This document shows, one piece after another, positions 19,430-28,352 of a stretch of 64,000 nt of DNA. Positions within the stretch are counted from its first letter, which is position 1, and each line of letters opens with the position of its first letter. The DNA lies in assembly GCF_004341105.1 (NCBI RefSeq), contig NZ_SLZK01000001.1, forward strand, positions 868,001 through 932,000, written 5' to 3'. The stretch is from Rhizobium sp. BK418 (GTDB taxonomy: Bacteria; Pseudomonadota; Alphaproteobacteria; Rhizobiales; Rhizobiaceae). The position numbers and the translations under genes are program-made. A model generated the notes under the pieces. It searched no databases and had not been told where the DNA came from. It saw nothing but the letters and a program-made list of their open reading frames with translations.

Positions 19430-19672
19430 ATGAGCCGGTATTACTTTGACCTGCGCAATGGCGACGGACCTCTGCGAGACGAACATGGTATCGAAATCGG
19501 CACACGCAGCGATATTGTACATGAGGTCACCAAGATATTGGTGGGGCTCGCAAGCGACGAACTGCCGACAACGGATCGGGCGACAATTTCGGTCAAGGTG
19601 CGAGACGAGGACGGAAAGGTGCTCTCAGTATCGACCCTTTTCTTCCGTCATGAGTGGATCGACGTACGATAA
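19430..19672 (+). CDS. DUF6894 family small protein
   Basis: 80 aa starting at ATG 19430 (GAGGAG upstream). It begins RYYFDLRNGDGPLRDEHGIE, the pattern of the DUF6894 family, small acidic proteins widespread in Rhizobiales and often next to Crp-like regulators. No signal peptide or membrane segment. Function unknown; the divergent arrangement suggests a link to stress or general regulation. Confidence 0.75.
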   Translation: MSRYYFDLRNGDGPLRDEHGIEIGTRSDIVHEVTKILVGLASDELPTTDRATISVKVRDEDGKVLSVSTLFFRHEWIDVR

Positions 19673-19678
19673 CAGACG

Positions 19679-20074
19679 CTAAGGGCGCGTTACGTATTGC
19701 GGTACGCCTGGGGGAATCTCGTAGAAATCTGCCTTGTCGGCACAGAAGATATGATAGCCGAACGTAAGTCCGCTCGGCTGATCAAAGGCGCCGGCCAGGA
19801 TAGAAATTTTCGGCGCGCCGATCCGCTGCCAGAAGAGCGCCGAGCCGCATTGTAAGCAAAAACCGCGCCTTGCCGCATCGCTCGACTGAAACCAGCGCAG
19901 GTTTTCCTCGCCGGTGACGGAGACAGCCGAAGCCGGCAGGTCGGCCGAGGCATAATAAAGCCCGGTCTGCCGCCGGCACTGCGAGCAATGACAGCCAACC
20001 ACGACATCGGGCTTTTCCCGCGCTTCGAACCGCACCGAACTGCACAGGCACCCACCCGTATAACGTTCACTCAT
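19679..20074 (-). CDS. GFA-family zinc-binding protein
   Basis: 131 aa from ATG 20074 (GGAG 6 bases upstream; two further in-frame ATGs precede it). The zinc-binding cysteines of the glutathione-dependent formaldehyde-activating (GFA/CENP-V) fold are all visible: GGCLCSSVRF, GCHCSQCRRQTG and FCLQCGSALFW. Most members of this family lack a proven substrate, so formaldehyde activation should not be assumed. The gene is convergent with the DUF6894 gene, only 6 bases apart. Confidence 0.87.
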   Translation of the reverse strand: MSERYTGGCLCSSVRFEAREKPDVVVGCHCSQCRRQTGLYYASADLPASAVSVTGEENLRWFQSSDAARRGFCLQCGSALFWQRIGAPKISILAGAFDQPSGLTFGYHIFCADKADFYEIPPGVPQYVTRP

Positions 20075-20344
20075 TGCCATCTCCGAAACCATTCGGGAGA
20101 GTGGCGTCGGCGCAATCGTGGGTCAAATCCAAAACGCTGATCTAAGGTTTCAGGAAAACTGATCCAGTGGAAAAGCAGAGATCCGAACTGCAGGCTCGAT
20201 CATAGAGGCTTATGACGACGCCCGGATGGTATCACTCATCAAATACAGCCATTACGTTTATTAGATAAATCAAAATTAACAAATTCTGATTTAAAGTCGC
20301 TGCAGCTGATCGGGAACAGGGCTCGGCAGCAAGCGAGGTGAAAT

Positions 20345-20767
20345 ATGAAGCTGTATCGCAATTTTCACGCTAATAATGCGGGCGCCGCCGCCATCGAGTT
20401 TGCGATCATCGCACCCGTCTTCATCCTGATCCTGCTGACGATGATCGCCTATGGTATCTATCTCAGCGCAGCCCATTCCGTTCAGCAGTTGACTGCGGAT
20501 GCCGCGCGCACGGCTGTCGCGGGTCTTACCAGCCAGGAGCGCACGCAGCTCGTCAACGACTTCATTTCCCGATCGACGATCGACCACCCGCTGCTCGACC
20601 GCTCGAAGCTGCAGGTCAGCGTTACCACCGATCCGGCCAATGCCAACCAGTTCACTGTCTCCGCGACTTATGACGCCTCGAACCTTCCGATTTGGAATCT
20701 CTACACATTTCCCCTGCCCGACCACATGATCCGCCGTTTCGCGACGATCCGGATGGGAGGCATCTGA
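20345..20767 (+). CDS. TadE-like pilus assembly protein
   Basis: 140 aa with one N-terminal membrane segment preceded by the TadE signature (AGAAAIEFAIIAPVFILILL), and a short extracytoplasmic domain. TadE proteins are pseudopilin-like minor components of Flp/Tad pili. GAGGTGAAAT supplies the ribosome binding site. The following TadG-like gene starts 2 bases after its stop, so the two are co-transcribed. No tad ATPase or secretin genes occur in this window. Confidence 0.83.
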   Translation: MKLYRNFHANNAGAAAIEFAIIAPVFILILLTMIAYGIYLSAAHSVQQLTADAARTAVAGLTSQERTQLVNDFISRSTIDHPLLDRSKLQVSVTTDPANANQFTVSATYDASNLPIWNLYTFPLPDHMIRRFATIRMGGI

Positions 20768-20768
20768 C

Positions 20769-22508
20769 ATGTCGACATTTCGTGCCTGGCCAGCCCGCTT
20801 CGCAGCCGATACGGGCGGCAACATCGCGATTATCTCGGCCCTTTGCGCGCCGCTCATACTCTATACGCTCGGCCTCGGCATCGACTACGGCATGATGACG
20901 CTGCAGCAGCGCCGCCTGCAGGAATTGAGCGATGTCGGCGCTATCGTCGCTGCCTCCGACATCAACCATGCGGCTAAGAACCTGGTGACCAATTTCAGCC
21001 AGAACGGCTTGAACGTCGCGGTCAAAACCGCAAGTGGCTATGAAACGAAACAGGGAGAAAGGCAGCTTTCGGAGGCCGATCTCGAAACGTTTGATGCGAT
21101 CGCAAACCTGGTGCCCGGTACCTATGTTGCCGATACGTCCATGGCGCTCGGCAGCCGTTTCTCGCCCGGCGCACAACCTTACGATGCAGCGAGAGTGAAC
21201 CTTAGCCAGAAGGCCGAGCTGACATTTGCCGCTGTATTTGCCCCTGCGCCGACCCTGAGCGCCACGGGCACGGCCTCCGCCGCGAAGCTCGCCGCCTTTT
21301 CCATCGGCTCGCGGCTTGCGAGCCTCAATGACGGTGTGCTGAATGCGTTGCTCGGAAGCCTGCTCGGAACCACACTTTCCCTCAAGGTCGCCGATTACAC
21401 CGCACTGGCGGCTGCCAATGTCGAGTTGCTCTCCTTCCTCGATACTCTGGCGACCGATCTCAATCTCACCGCCGGCAGTTATGACGATGTACTGGCGACG
21501 GAGATCTCCTACCCTCGCCTGCTCACAACGCTGAAGAAGACCACCGGCCTGACATCTACGACAACGAAGGCGCTCGATGCGATCGAGAAGGCACTCGGCA
21601 CCACGCAGGTCAAGCTGAAGCTCGAAGATCTTTTGAACCTCGGGTCCGCGGGCGAAAGGATGATCGGCAGCGGCTCGCATCTTTCCGTCGATGCCAGCGT
21701 GATGGATATACTCTCGGCCGCCGCTATCGCCGCCAACCAGAAGAAGCAGGTCGCCGTCAATCTGAATACCGCCGTCCCCGGTCTTGCCGCCGCGAAACTC
21801 ACGCTAGCGATCGGCGAGCCTCCGAAGGAAATGGCCTCCAACAGGGTCGGGACGACGGGTGCCGTCGTCCGTACCGCCCAGGTGCGGCTTGCAATCGAGG
21901 TGAATGCTCTCGGCATCGGCTCTGTTGCAGGCATCAAGCTGCGCGTGCCGCTCTATGTCGAGGTCGCCTATGCGGAAGCCAAGCTCGCGAGCATTTCCTG
22001 CCTTGGAGCCACTGCCCAAAATGCCGATGTCGGCATCGATGTCGTTCCCGGTGTAGCCGAAGTCGATCTCGGCGATGTCGACACCAGCGCCTTTGCCAAT
22101 TTCGGCAGCAAGCCGCGCGTCACTAGAGCCAAGATCATCGATGCCACCCTTCTCAGCGTCTCCGCGCTCGCTGAGGTCAATGTCACCAATCAGAGCAAAA
22201 CCCGGTTGACCTTTCATCCGCAGGATATTGCCGCCAAGACCATCAAGAATGTCTCGACCAAGGACACGCTGACCTCGACCGTCGCCACCCTGCTCGGCAA
22301 CACCGATGCCCAGGTCACCATCTTCGGCCTCGGCATCGGCCTGCCGAAATCGGTCATCCAGGGCGCTGTCGCCGATACGCTGACCGGCCTCACCCAGCCG
22401 CTCGACGAATTGCTCTACAACACGCTGACCCTGCTCGGCATCAAGATCGGCGAAGCCGATGTGCGGGTCACGGATGTGCGCTGCCAGCAATCGGTACTGG
22501 TGCAGTAG
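20769..22508 (+). CDS. TadG-like pilus assembly protein
   Basis: 579 aa. The first 50 residues hold the Tad-type anchor (DTGGNIAIISALCAPLILYTLG), a Pro/Gly-flanked hydrophobic segment after which the bulk of the protein is extracytoplasmic. The remainder is Ala/Leu/Thr-rich and low in cysteine, with long predicted helices and beta stretches and no von Willebrand A motif. It is coupled to the TadE-like gene upstream. TadG proteins help assemble Flp pili at the envelope, but this solitary TadE-TadG pair may serve another surface structure. Confidence 0.75.
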   Translation: MSTFRAWPARFAADTGGNIAIISALCAPLILYTLGLGIDYGMMTLQQRRLQELSDVGAIVAASDINHAAKNLVTNFSQNGLNVAVKTASGYETKQGERQLSEADLETFDAIANLVPGTYVADTSMALGSRFSPGAQPYDAARVNLSQKAELTFAAVFAPAPTLSATGTASAAKLAAFSIGSRLASLNDGVLNALLGSLLGTTLSLKVADYTALAAANVELLSFLDTLATDLNLTAGSYDDVLATEISYPRLLTTLKKTTGLTSTTTKALDAIEKALGTTQVKLKLEDLLNLGSAGERMIGSGSHLSVDASVMDILSAAAIAANQKKQVAVNLNTAVPGLAAAKLTLAIGEPPKEMASNRVGTTGAVVRTAQVRLAIEVNALGIGSVAGIKLRVPLYVEVAYAEAKLASISCLGATAQNADVGIDVVPGVAEVDLGDVDTSAFANFGSKPRVTRAKIIDATLLSVSALAEVNVTNQSKTRLTFHPQDIAAKTIKNVSTKDTLTSTVATLLGNTDAQVTIFGLGIGLPKSVIQGAVADTLTGLTQPLDELLYNTLTLLGIKIGEADVRVTDVRCQQSVLVQ

Positions 22509-22526
22509 CAGGAGCAGCGTCGCACC

Positions 22527-22718
22527 ATGCTCAAGGCCCTCGGCGCGGTGCTCGGGCAAAACGCGCCCGACCGCAACGAAGCCGCCGAACTCTTCGCATC
22601 ACCATTGAGTGACATTCTGAATGATGAAGGTTTTATATCCGGCTCTGCCAGGACATGGAGCTTTCTCAAGGCCCAGACGTTCCTGCAGCAGCATTTTCGC
22701 AAGCGTCAGGCCGTATAA
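22527..22718 (+). CDS. possible small protein after the TadG-like gene
   Basis: A 63-aa frame (begins MLKALGAVLGQN) starts 18 bases after the TadG-like stop on the same strand, with AGGAG about 12 bases before the ATG. I recognise no family. The spacer to the convergent TyrS gene is otherwise unexplained. It could equally be a chance frame. Confidence 0.25.
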   Translation: MLKALGAVLGQNAPDRNEAAELFASPLSDILNDEGFISGSARTWSFLKAQTFLQQHFRKRQAV

Positions 22719-22771
22719 GGTCATGGCGCAGCGCGCTTGCGCAGCGACATCGGCGCCCGCTTCCGATGACA

Positions 22772-24046
22772 TCACGGTTCCAGCCGCAACAGTACGTGTT
22801 TCTTCCTGCCGACCGACAGGCGGATAATGCGGTTCTCCATGTCCGCATGACCGATCCGCATCGCCTCATCCGAGACGGCGCGGCTATTGACCCGCACGCC
22901 GCCGCCCAGGATCAGCCGGCGTGCTTCGCTTCTCGACTTTGCAAGCCCTGCCATCACAAGGGCATCCGGCAGAAGTAGTCCGTCGCGCAGAGCGTTGCTG
23001 CCGACTGCGACGGTCGGCAGGCCCGCCGCTGTCTCGCCCTCCTCGAACATGCGCCGCGATGTTTCCGAGGCTTCCTCCGCCGCGTCCGCACCATGGCAGA
23101 GCCGCGTCACCTCATCGGCTAGCACTTTCTTCGCCACGTTGATCTCGGAGCCTTGCAGCGCCCCCAGCCGGGCAATCTCATCGAGCGGCAACTCAGTGAA
23201 GAGCCGTAGAAATCGGCCGACATCGGCATCCTCGGTATTGCGCCAGAACTGCCAGAACCCGTAGGGCGACAGGCGCTCGGCATTCAGCCAGACCGCACCC
23301 GACACGCTCTTGCCCATCTTTGCTCCCGAGGCCGTTGTCAGCAACGGCGCCGTCAGGCCGAACAGCGTGCGCCCGCCGGCGCGCCGGCCGAATTCCACGC
23401 CGCTGAGAATATTACCCCACTGATCGGAACCGCCGAGTTGCAGCAGGCAGCCGTGGTTTTCGGCCAGCACATGGAAGTCATATCCCTGCATGACCATGTA
23501 GTTGAATTCGAGCAGTGAGAGAGACTGCTCCCGCTCCAGCCGCTGACGCACGCTGTCGGACGTCAGCATGCGGTTGACCGAGAAATGAGGACCGACATCG
23601 CGCAGGAAATCCAGATATCTGAGGCTGCCCAGCCAATCGGCATTGTTGACCATGAGCGCGTCCATCGGCCCGTCGCCGAAAGTCAGAAACCGTTCGAAGA
23701 TGCGCCGGATACCGGCTAGATTGCCGGCAATCTGCTCTTCGTTGAGCAACGGACGCGACGTATCGCGAAAACTCGGATCGCCGAGCCTCGTCGTCGCCCC
23801 GCCCATCAACGCAATCGGCCTGTTGCCGGTCTTCTGGAACCAGCGCAGCATCATGATGGGAATGAGATGCCCGACATGCAGGCTGTCCGCCGTCAGGTCG
23901 AAACCGTTATAGCCCGTACCAATCCCGGCGCTGAGCCAGTTATCGAGTGCTTCAAGGTCGGTGCATTGCTGGATAAAGCCGCGCTCCGAGAGAATGCGCA
24001 GGAAGTCCGATCGAAGCCGGGGGAATGATTGAAAATTGATGCTCAT
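22772..24046 (-). CDS. tyrS: tyrosyl-tRNA synthetase
   Basis: Class I synthetase that charges tRNA-Tyr. The 424-aa protein starts at ATG 24046 (GGAG 6 bases upstream). The HIGH-like motif is HVGH (57-60), the KMSKS-like motif is KMGKS (243-247), the tyrosine-contact pattern Y183-Q187-D190 is intact ([11 protein letters not shown]), and an S4 RNA-binding domain closes the C terminus (residues about 355-424). As far as I recall, the usual alphaproteobacterial TyrS has HAGS and a GGGTGM loop, whereas this one has HVGH and GGATTR, so it may be a second, divergent copy. The ribosome binding site lies inside a hairpin (24050-24081). Confidence 0.92.
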   Translation of the reverse strand: MSINFQSFPRLRSDFLRILSERGFIQQCTDLEALDNWLSAGIGTGYNGFDLTADSLHVGHLIPIMMLRWFQKTGNRPIALMGGATTRLGDPSFRDTSRPLLNEEQIAGNLAGIRRIFERFLTFGDGPMDALMVNNADWLGSLRYLDFLRDVGPHFSVNRMLTSDSVRQRLEREQSLSLLEFNYMVMQGYDFHVLAENHGCLLQLGGSDQWGNILSGVEFGRRAGGRTLFGLTAPLLTTASGAKMGKSVSGAVWLNAERLSPYGFWQFWRNTEDADVGRFLRLFTELPLDEIARLGALQGSEINVAKKVLADEVTRLCHGADAAEEASETSRRMFEEGETAAGLPTVAVGSNALRDGLLLPDALVMAGLAKSRSEARRLILGGGVRVNSRAVSDEAMRIGHADMENRIIRLSVGRKKHVLLRLEP

Positions 24047-24049
24047 AAG

Positions 24050-24081
24050 GGTCTCCATAAGGGCCGAACAGGCCGGAGACC
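24050..24081 (-). promoter_or_regulatory. hairpin hiding the tyrS ribosome binding site
   Basis: On the minus strand GGTCTCC pairs perfectly with GGAGACC, with an inner GGCC/GGCC stem. The 3' arm contains the GGAG Shine-Dalgarno sequence of tyrS, 6 bases before its ATG. The structure should reduce translation unless opened. The controlling signal, if any, is unknown. Confidence 0.45.
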
Positions 24082-24296
24082 TTCTGCTGAAACACGACGC
24101 CGCCGACCGTGCGGCGTTTCGGGCTTCAAAGATGACCGTCGCCGCTCTATGGGAGCAGCGCGTAATACAGGCCGGAAAGGGTCGGTACACAGGTCATGCG
24201 TCATGCATACATGGCGTACAGCATGCCGACAAGGAGTTTTGTCTTTCTGTATCGCCGGGAACGTCTCCTTGTATCGTGGCCCAAGAAAATGGCAAG

Positions 24297-25145
24297 GTGA
24301 GAAATCGCAACTCCGGTTCGCAAAGTCACTCCGTGCTCCGCTTCATCTTCCACGTCGCCATTGTGCTCTTCCTGACGCTCCTCACCCAGATCGGCGGGAT
24401 CGCCTATCTGATCGCGCTGGCGATATCGCGTCTTTGGGCAGTGCGGCGATTCTGGCTGAGAGCAGCACTTTTCCTGTTTGTTTATGTCGGCCTGACGTTC
24501 GCGACCGGCCTGATCGCGCCGATATTCGGTCGCGTTTCCCTGCCCTGCCTGGCAAGTGACGCAAACAAGCTCGTCGTGCGCTCACCGATCTACTGCGCCT
24601 TCAATCGCAACTATGTCACCCCGCAGGTAGGTGAACTGGCATATGCCCTTGCCGAAGAGATGGACAAGGAATTTCCCGGCACGACCACCGTCGCGCTCGA
24701 TGCGAATTTTCCGTTCCTGAGTGGATTTCCATTATTGCCGCACCTGACGCATGCCGACGGCAGGAAGATCGATTTTGCTTATTATTACAAGGATGCCGAC
24801 GGCAGCTTCCTTGACGGTGTCACCCGATCTCCGATCGGCTATTTCGCCTTCGAACAACCCGCCGCCAGTGACGAGCAGCGGTGCAAGGGGCGGAATGACT
24901 GGCTGACTGGACGCTGGGATCTGAAAGCGATCCAGCCGCTATTTCCAGACTATCGGCTCGAAGAGCAGCGGATGGTCGCGGCCATCCATTGGCTGACGAC
25001 CGAGGGTGTGACCCGATTCGCAGTGGAGAAGATCTTCCTGGAGCCGCATCTGACGAACAAGCTCGGTATCACCGATGATCATGTGCGCTTCCAGGGATGC
25101 CGCGCCGCACGTCACGACGACCATCTTCATGTTCAAGTTCAGTGA
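24297..25145 (+). CDS. membrane-anchored LAS-type zinc peptidase candidate
   Basis: About 282 aa from GTG 24297; the frame is open from 24036 but that part overlaps the tyrS leader, so the start is uncertain (GTG 24333 also fits). Two membrane segments occupy residues 14-70, followed by a roughly 210-residue domain probably in the periplasm. It contains THADGRKIDF (H152, D159) and RHDDHLHVQ (H276, H278), matching the H-x3-D-type and H-x-H zinc ligands of LAS peptidases (VanX, MepA, D-Ala-D-Ala carboxypeptidases): H-A-D-G-R-K-I-D has the same H/G/D spacing. Peptidoglycan cleavage is inferred from the motifs alone. Divergent from tyrS. Confidence 0.6.
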   Translation: MRNRNSGSQSHSVLRFIFHVAIVLFLTLLTQIGGIAYLIALAISRLWAVRRFWLRAALFLFVYVGLTFATGLIAPIFGRVSLPCLASDANKLVVRSPIYCAFNRNYVTPQVGELAYALAEEMDKEFPGTTTVALDANFPFLSGFPLLPHLTHADGRKIDFAYYYKDADGSFLDGVTRSPIGYFAFEQPAASDEQRCKGRNDWLTGRWDLKAIQPLFPDYRLEEQRMVAAIHWLTTEGVTRFAVEKIFLEPHLTNKLGITDDHVRFQGCRAARHDDHLHVQVQ

Positions 25146-25237
25146 TATCTAAAGTCCGGAAGAAGTCAGGGCTCTTCGGCCTGGCGCGCGGGATAAACCC
25201 GAGCATGGCGAACGCTCAACAGGTCGCTCCACAAACG

Positions 25238-25265
25238 AAAAACCCGGCGCTGGAGCGCCGGGCTT
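25238..25265 (-). terminator. Rho-independent terminator of the class II DAHP synthase gene
   Basis: On the minus strand CCCGGCGC, loop TCCA, GCGCCGGG is followed by five T residues (25242-25238). It lies 28 bases after the synthase stop codon. The 8-bp stem and the T-run are both perfect. Confidence 0.85.
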
Positions 25266-25292
25266 TCAACCCTGTTTGCTAGTCACCGCGTC

Positions 25293-26675
25293 TTACGCGC
25301 TAGCAGCCATCCGCTTCTCGTCCCGGCCGCCCTTCATGCGCTCGGCGAGCAGGAATGCAAGCTCCAGCGCCTGGTCGGCGTTGAGGCGCGGATCGCAATG
25401 GGTGTGGTAGCGGTCCTGCAGGTCCTCGGCGGTGACGGCGCGGGCGCCGCCAGTGCATTCGGTCACGTCCTTGCCGGTCATTTCGATATGGATGCCGCCC
25501 GGATGCGTGCCTTCGGCGCGGTGGATCTGGAAGAAGCTTTCTACTTCCGAGAGAATCCGCTCGAAGGGACGGGTCTTGTAGCTGTTGAGCGTGATCGTGT
25601 TGCCGTGCATCGGGTCGCAGGACCAGACGACCTTCTTGCCTTCGCGCTCGACAGCGCGGATGAGCTTCGGCAGGTTGTCTGCCACCTTGTCATGGCCGAA
25701 ACGGCAGATCAGCGTCAGGCGGCCGGCTTCGTTGGCCGGATTCAGCACGTCGATGAGCTCGATCAGATTGTCGGGCTGCAGCGACGGGCCGCATTTGAGG
25801 CCGATCGGATTCTTGATGCCGCGGAAGTATTCCACATGTGCATGGTCGAGCTGGCGCGTGCGGTCGCCGATCCAGATCATGTGGCCTGACGTCGCGTACC
25901 AATCGCCAGACGTGGAATCGACGCGGGTGAGCGCCTCTTCGTAGCCGAGCAGCAATGCTTCATGGCTGGTGAAGAAATCGGTCTCGCGCAGGCTCGGATT
26001 GTTTTCGGAGGTGATGCCGATCGCCTTCATGAAATCCATGGTTTCGCTGATGCGGTCGGCAAGCTTGCTGTAGCGCTCGCCTTGCGGGCTATCCTTGACG
26101 AAGCCGAGCATCCACTTGTGCACGTTGTCGAGATTGGCATAGCCGCCCATCGCGAAGGCGCGCAGCAGGTTCAGCGTCGCAGCCGACTGGCGGTAGGCGT
26201 CGAGCTGGCGCTCCGGGTTCGGGATGCGGGCTTCCGGTGTGAATTCGATACCGTTGACGATATCGCCGCGATAGCTCGGCAAGGAAACGCCATTCTGCGT
26301 TTCCATCGGCGCCGAACGCGGCTTGGCGAACTGGCCGGCGATCCGGCCAACCTTCACGACTGGCAGCTGGGCGCCAAAGGTCAGGACGACGGCCATCTGC
26401 AGGAAGGCGCGGAAGAAGTCTCTGATATTGTCGGCGCCATGTTCCAGGAAGCTCTCGGCGCAGTCGCCACCCTGCAGCAGGAAGGCGTTGCCTTCGGCGA
26501 CATTGGCGAGTGCGCTCGTCAGACGCCGGGCTTCACCGGCAAAAACGAGCGGCGGATAGGTGGCAAGCATGGCTTCCGTCGCCGCCAGCGCGGCCGCGTC
26601 AGGATATTCCGGAACCTGCTGGATTGGCTTGTTCCGCCAGCTGCTCGGGGTCCAATTCTGTGCCATGTCACTCAT
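25293..26675 (-). CDS. aroH: 3-deoxy-7-phosphoheptulonate (DAHP) synthase, class II
   Basis: Class II (plant-like) DAHP synthase, about 460 aa, catalysing the first shikimate step with a fold sequence unrelated to class I enzymes. Recognisable blocks: [19 protein letters not shown] at the start, [51 protein letters not shown] and [18 protein letters not shown] 26675 follows GGGGAAG and is preferred to ATG 26687, which lies within a hairpin. A strong terminator follows the stop codon. No leader peptide with aromatic codons is visible upstream, in contrast with the class I gene at 10305. The gene symbol is only loosely defined for this class. Confidence 0.94.
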   Translation of the reverse strand: MSDMAQNWTPSSWRNKPIQQVPEYPDAAALAATEAMLATYPPLVFAGEARRLTSALANVAEGNAFLLQGGDCAESFLEHGADNIRDFFRAFLQMAVVLTFGAQLPVVKVGRIAGQFAKPRSAPMETQNGVSLPSYRGDIVNGIEFTPEARIPNPERQLDAYRQSAATLNLLRAFAMGGYANLDNVHKWMLGFVKDSPQGERYSKLADRISETMDFMKAIGITSENNPSLRETDFFTSHEALLLGYEEALTRVDSTSGDWYATSGHMIWIGDRTRQLDHAHVEYFRGIKNPIGLKCGPSLQPDNLIELIDVLNPANEAGRLTLICRFGHDKVADNLPKLIRAVEREGKKVVWSCDPMHGNTITLNSYKTRPFERILSEVESFFQIHRAEGTHPGGIHIEMTGKDVTECTGGARAVTAEDLQDRYHTHCDPRLNADQALELAFLLAERMKGGRDEKRMAASA

Positions 26676-27013
26676 CTGCTTCCCCATCCGGTTTGCCCCG
26701 GATGCCTGCCCGTTAAATAGTCCGGCGGCTTATAAACCTTTCGGCTCCCCTTGCCTAGCGCATTCGGCGCCCTAAAGCGCCGGCCCGAAAATGGGAATCG
26801 ATTTTCAAAAGGCCTAATGCTCAAATTCGAAAAGCCGAGACGTGCGAATGGTTTCACCGCGCTCCGGCAGCCATTTCTCCGCTGCTGCTAGCGCCCGGTG
26901 AACGGGTAAAATACCCTGCCGTTACAACCATTAAACCGACATATACTATCCGGTTTGCCAGATTTTTTAGATTTCTTATGTAAAGCGGACCCTAAATAAT
27001 AAGGGGACACGGC
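26676..27013. other. intergenic spacer upstream of the class II DAHP synthase and TadG-like genes
   Basis: Divergent promoter region of about 340 bases. A 7-bp hairpin (CATCCGG 26687-26693 with CCGGATG 26700-26706) sits just before the synthase ribosome binding site. The stretch 26775-26840 (CGAAAATGGGAATCGATTTTC core) resembles a repeat I recall from Rhizobium/Agrobacterium intergenic regions. No further gene is apparent. Confidence 0.4.
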
Positions 27014-28297
27014 ATGGGCATCCTTCCGTCTACTTTTCTGGCGGACCGATCAGGCAATTTCGGGATCATGACGGCACTTTTGATGGTGCCGCTGGTCGGC
27101 ACAGCCGGCCTCGCCCTCGATTATGCCCATGCGCTGAGCCTGCGCACCCAGCTTTATGCTGCCGCCGATGCCGCAGCTGTCGGCTCCGTTTCCGAAAAAG
27201 CCGATGCCGTCCAGGCCGCCATGACCATGCCGGGCAATGGCACCATCTCGGTCGCCCAGACGGACGCCCGCAACATCTTCTTCTCGCAAATGTCAGGTGA
27301 ACTGACCTCGATCCCGGTAGAGCTGAAAATCGACGTCACCAAGACGGCCAACAAGCTCAATTCGCTCGTCTCCTTCACCGCCTCCGTGCCTACCACCTTC
27401 ATGCATGTTCTCGGCCAGGATACGATCACCATATCGGGTACGGCGACGGCGGAATATCAGACTGCCTCCTTCATGGATTTCTACATCCTGCTCGACAATA
27501 CTCCCTCCATGGGCGTCGGCGCGACCCCGGCCGACGTTTCCAAGCTGGAGGCCAAGACCGGCTGCGCCTTCGCCTGCCACCAGATGGACGCCAGCACGAA
27601 CAATTATACAATTGCGAAGAGCCTCGGTGTCGCGATGCGCATCGACGTGGTGCGCCAGGCAACACAGGCGCTGACTGATACCGCCAAGAACGAGCGCGTC
27701 AGCGCCGACCAGTTCCGCATGGGTGTCTATACGTTCGGCACCAAGGCCGAGGATGCCAAGCTGACGACAATATCAGGCCTGACCTCGGATCTGACGAAAG
27801 TGAAGAACTACACCGACGCCGTCGATCTGATGACCATTCCGTATCAGAATTACAACAGCGACCAGCTCACCAGCTTCGACGGCGCCATGACTCAGATGAA
27901 CACCATCATCGATCCGGCCGGTGACGGAACGTCGAATATCAGCCCGGAAAAGATTCTGTTCTTCGTGGCGGATGGCGTCGGCGACAGCTACAAGCCTTCG
28001 ACCTGCACGAAGAAGACGACCGGCGGCCGCTGTCAGGAGCCGATAGATACCTCTTTCTGTAAGCCGTTGAAGGATCGCGGCGTCAAGATCGCCGTGCTCT
28101 ACACCACCTACCTGCCGCTGCCGAGCAACCCCTGGTATAATGACTGGATCAAGCCATTCCAGAGCGAGATCCCCACGCGCATGGCGGCCTGCGCCTCGCC
28201 CGGACTCTATTTCGAGGTGTCACCGACGCAGGGCATCGCCGATGCGATGAAGGAACTGTTCCTGAAGGTCATCCGAGCACCGCGCATAACGAGCTAA
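27014..28297 (+). CDS. TadG-like protein with von Willebrand A domain
   Basis: 427 aa. A Tad-type N-terminal anchor (DRSGNFGIMTALLMVPLVGTAGLALDYA) precedes an extracytoplasmic region, then a von Willebrand A domain from about residue 150 starting LLDNTPSMG, in which the MIDAS motif D-x-S-x-S reads DNTPS (threonine in place of the first serine). Four or more cysteines (GCAFACHQ, STCTKK, RCQEP) suggest disulfides. These proteins are linked to Flp/Tad pili or surface adhesion. It is separated from the TadE/TadG pair at 20345-22508 by tyrS, the peptidase candidate and the DAHP synthase gene. AAGGGGA is its ribosome binding site. Confidence 0.82.
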   Translation: MGILPSTFLADRSGNFGIMTALLMVPLVGTAGLALDYAHALSLRTQLYAAADAAAVGSVSEKADAVQAAMTMPGNGTISVAQTDARNIFFSQMSGELTSIPVELKIDVTKTANKLNSLVSFTASVPTTFMHVLGQDTITISGTATAEYQTASFMDFYILLDNTPSMGVGATPADVSKLEAKTGCAFACHQMDASTNNYTIAKSLGVAMRIDVVRQATQALTDTAKNERVSADQFRMGVYTFGTKAEDAKLTTISGLTSDLTKVKNYTDAVDLMTIPYQNYNSDQLTSFDGAMTQMNTIIDPAGDGTSNISPEKILFFVADGVGDSYKPSTCTKKTTGGRCQEPIDTSFCKPLKDRGVKIAVLYTTYLPLPSNPWYNDWIKPFQSEIPTRMAACASPGLYFEVSPTQGIADAMKELFLKVIRAPRITS

Positions 28298-28324
28298 GCA
28301 TCCGCGCCTGTCGCTTATTCGGTA

Positions 28325-28348
28325 GGCCTTGTGATAGAATCACAGGCC
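28325..28348. terminator. hairpin between convergent TadG-like and glutathione reductase genes
   Basis: GGCCTTGTGAT and ATCACAGGCC pair with a single bulged T, leaving a 3-base loop. It lies in the 55-base spacer between two convergent genes. There is no T-run on either strand, so it is a weak terminator candidate. Confidence 0.3.
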
Positions 28349-28352
28349 CAAA

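Noticed and set aside
24201..24224. A 7-codon frame with two Tyr codons in the tyrS leader as an attenuation leader peptide
   Set aside because: It has no clear ribosome binding site and no terminator with a T-run follows; kept only as a side note to the hairpin finding.
26676..26687. ATG 26687 as start of the class II DAHP synthase
   Set aside because: ATG 26675 has the GGGGAAG ribosome binding site at proper spacing, while ATG 26687 lies in the 3' arm of a small hairpin without its own site.
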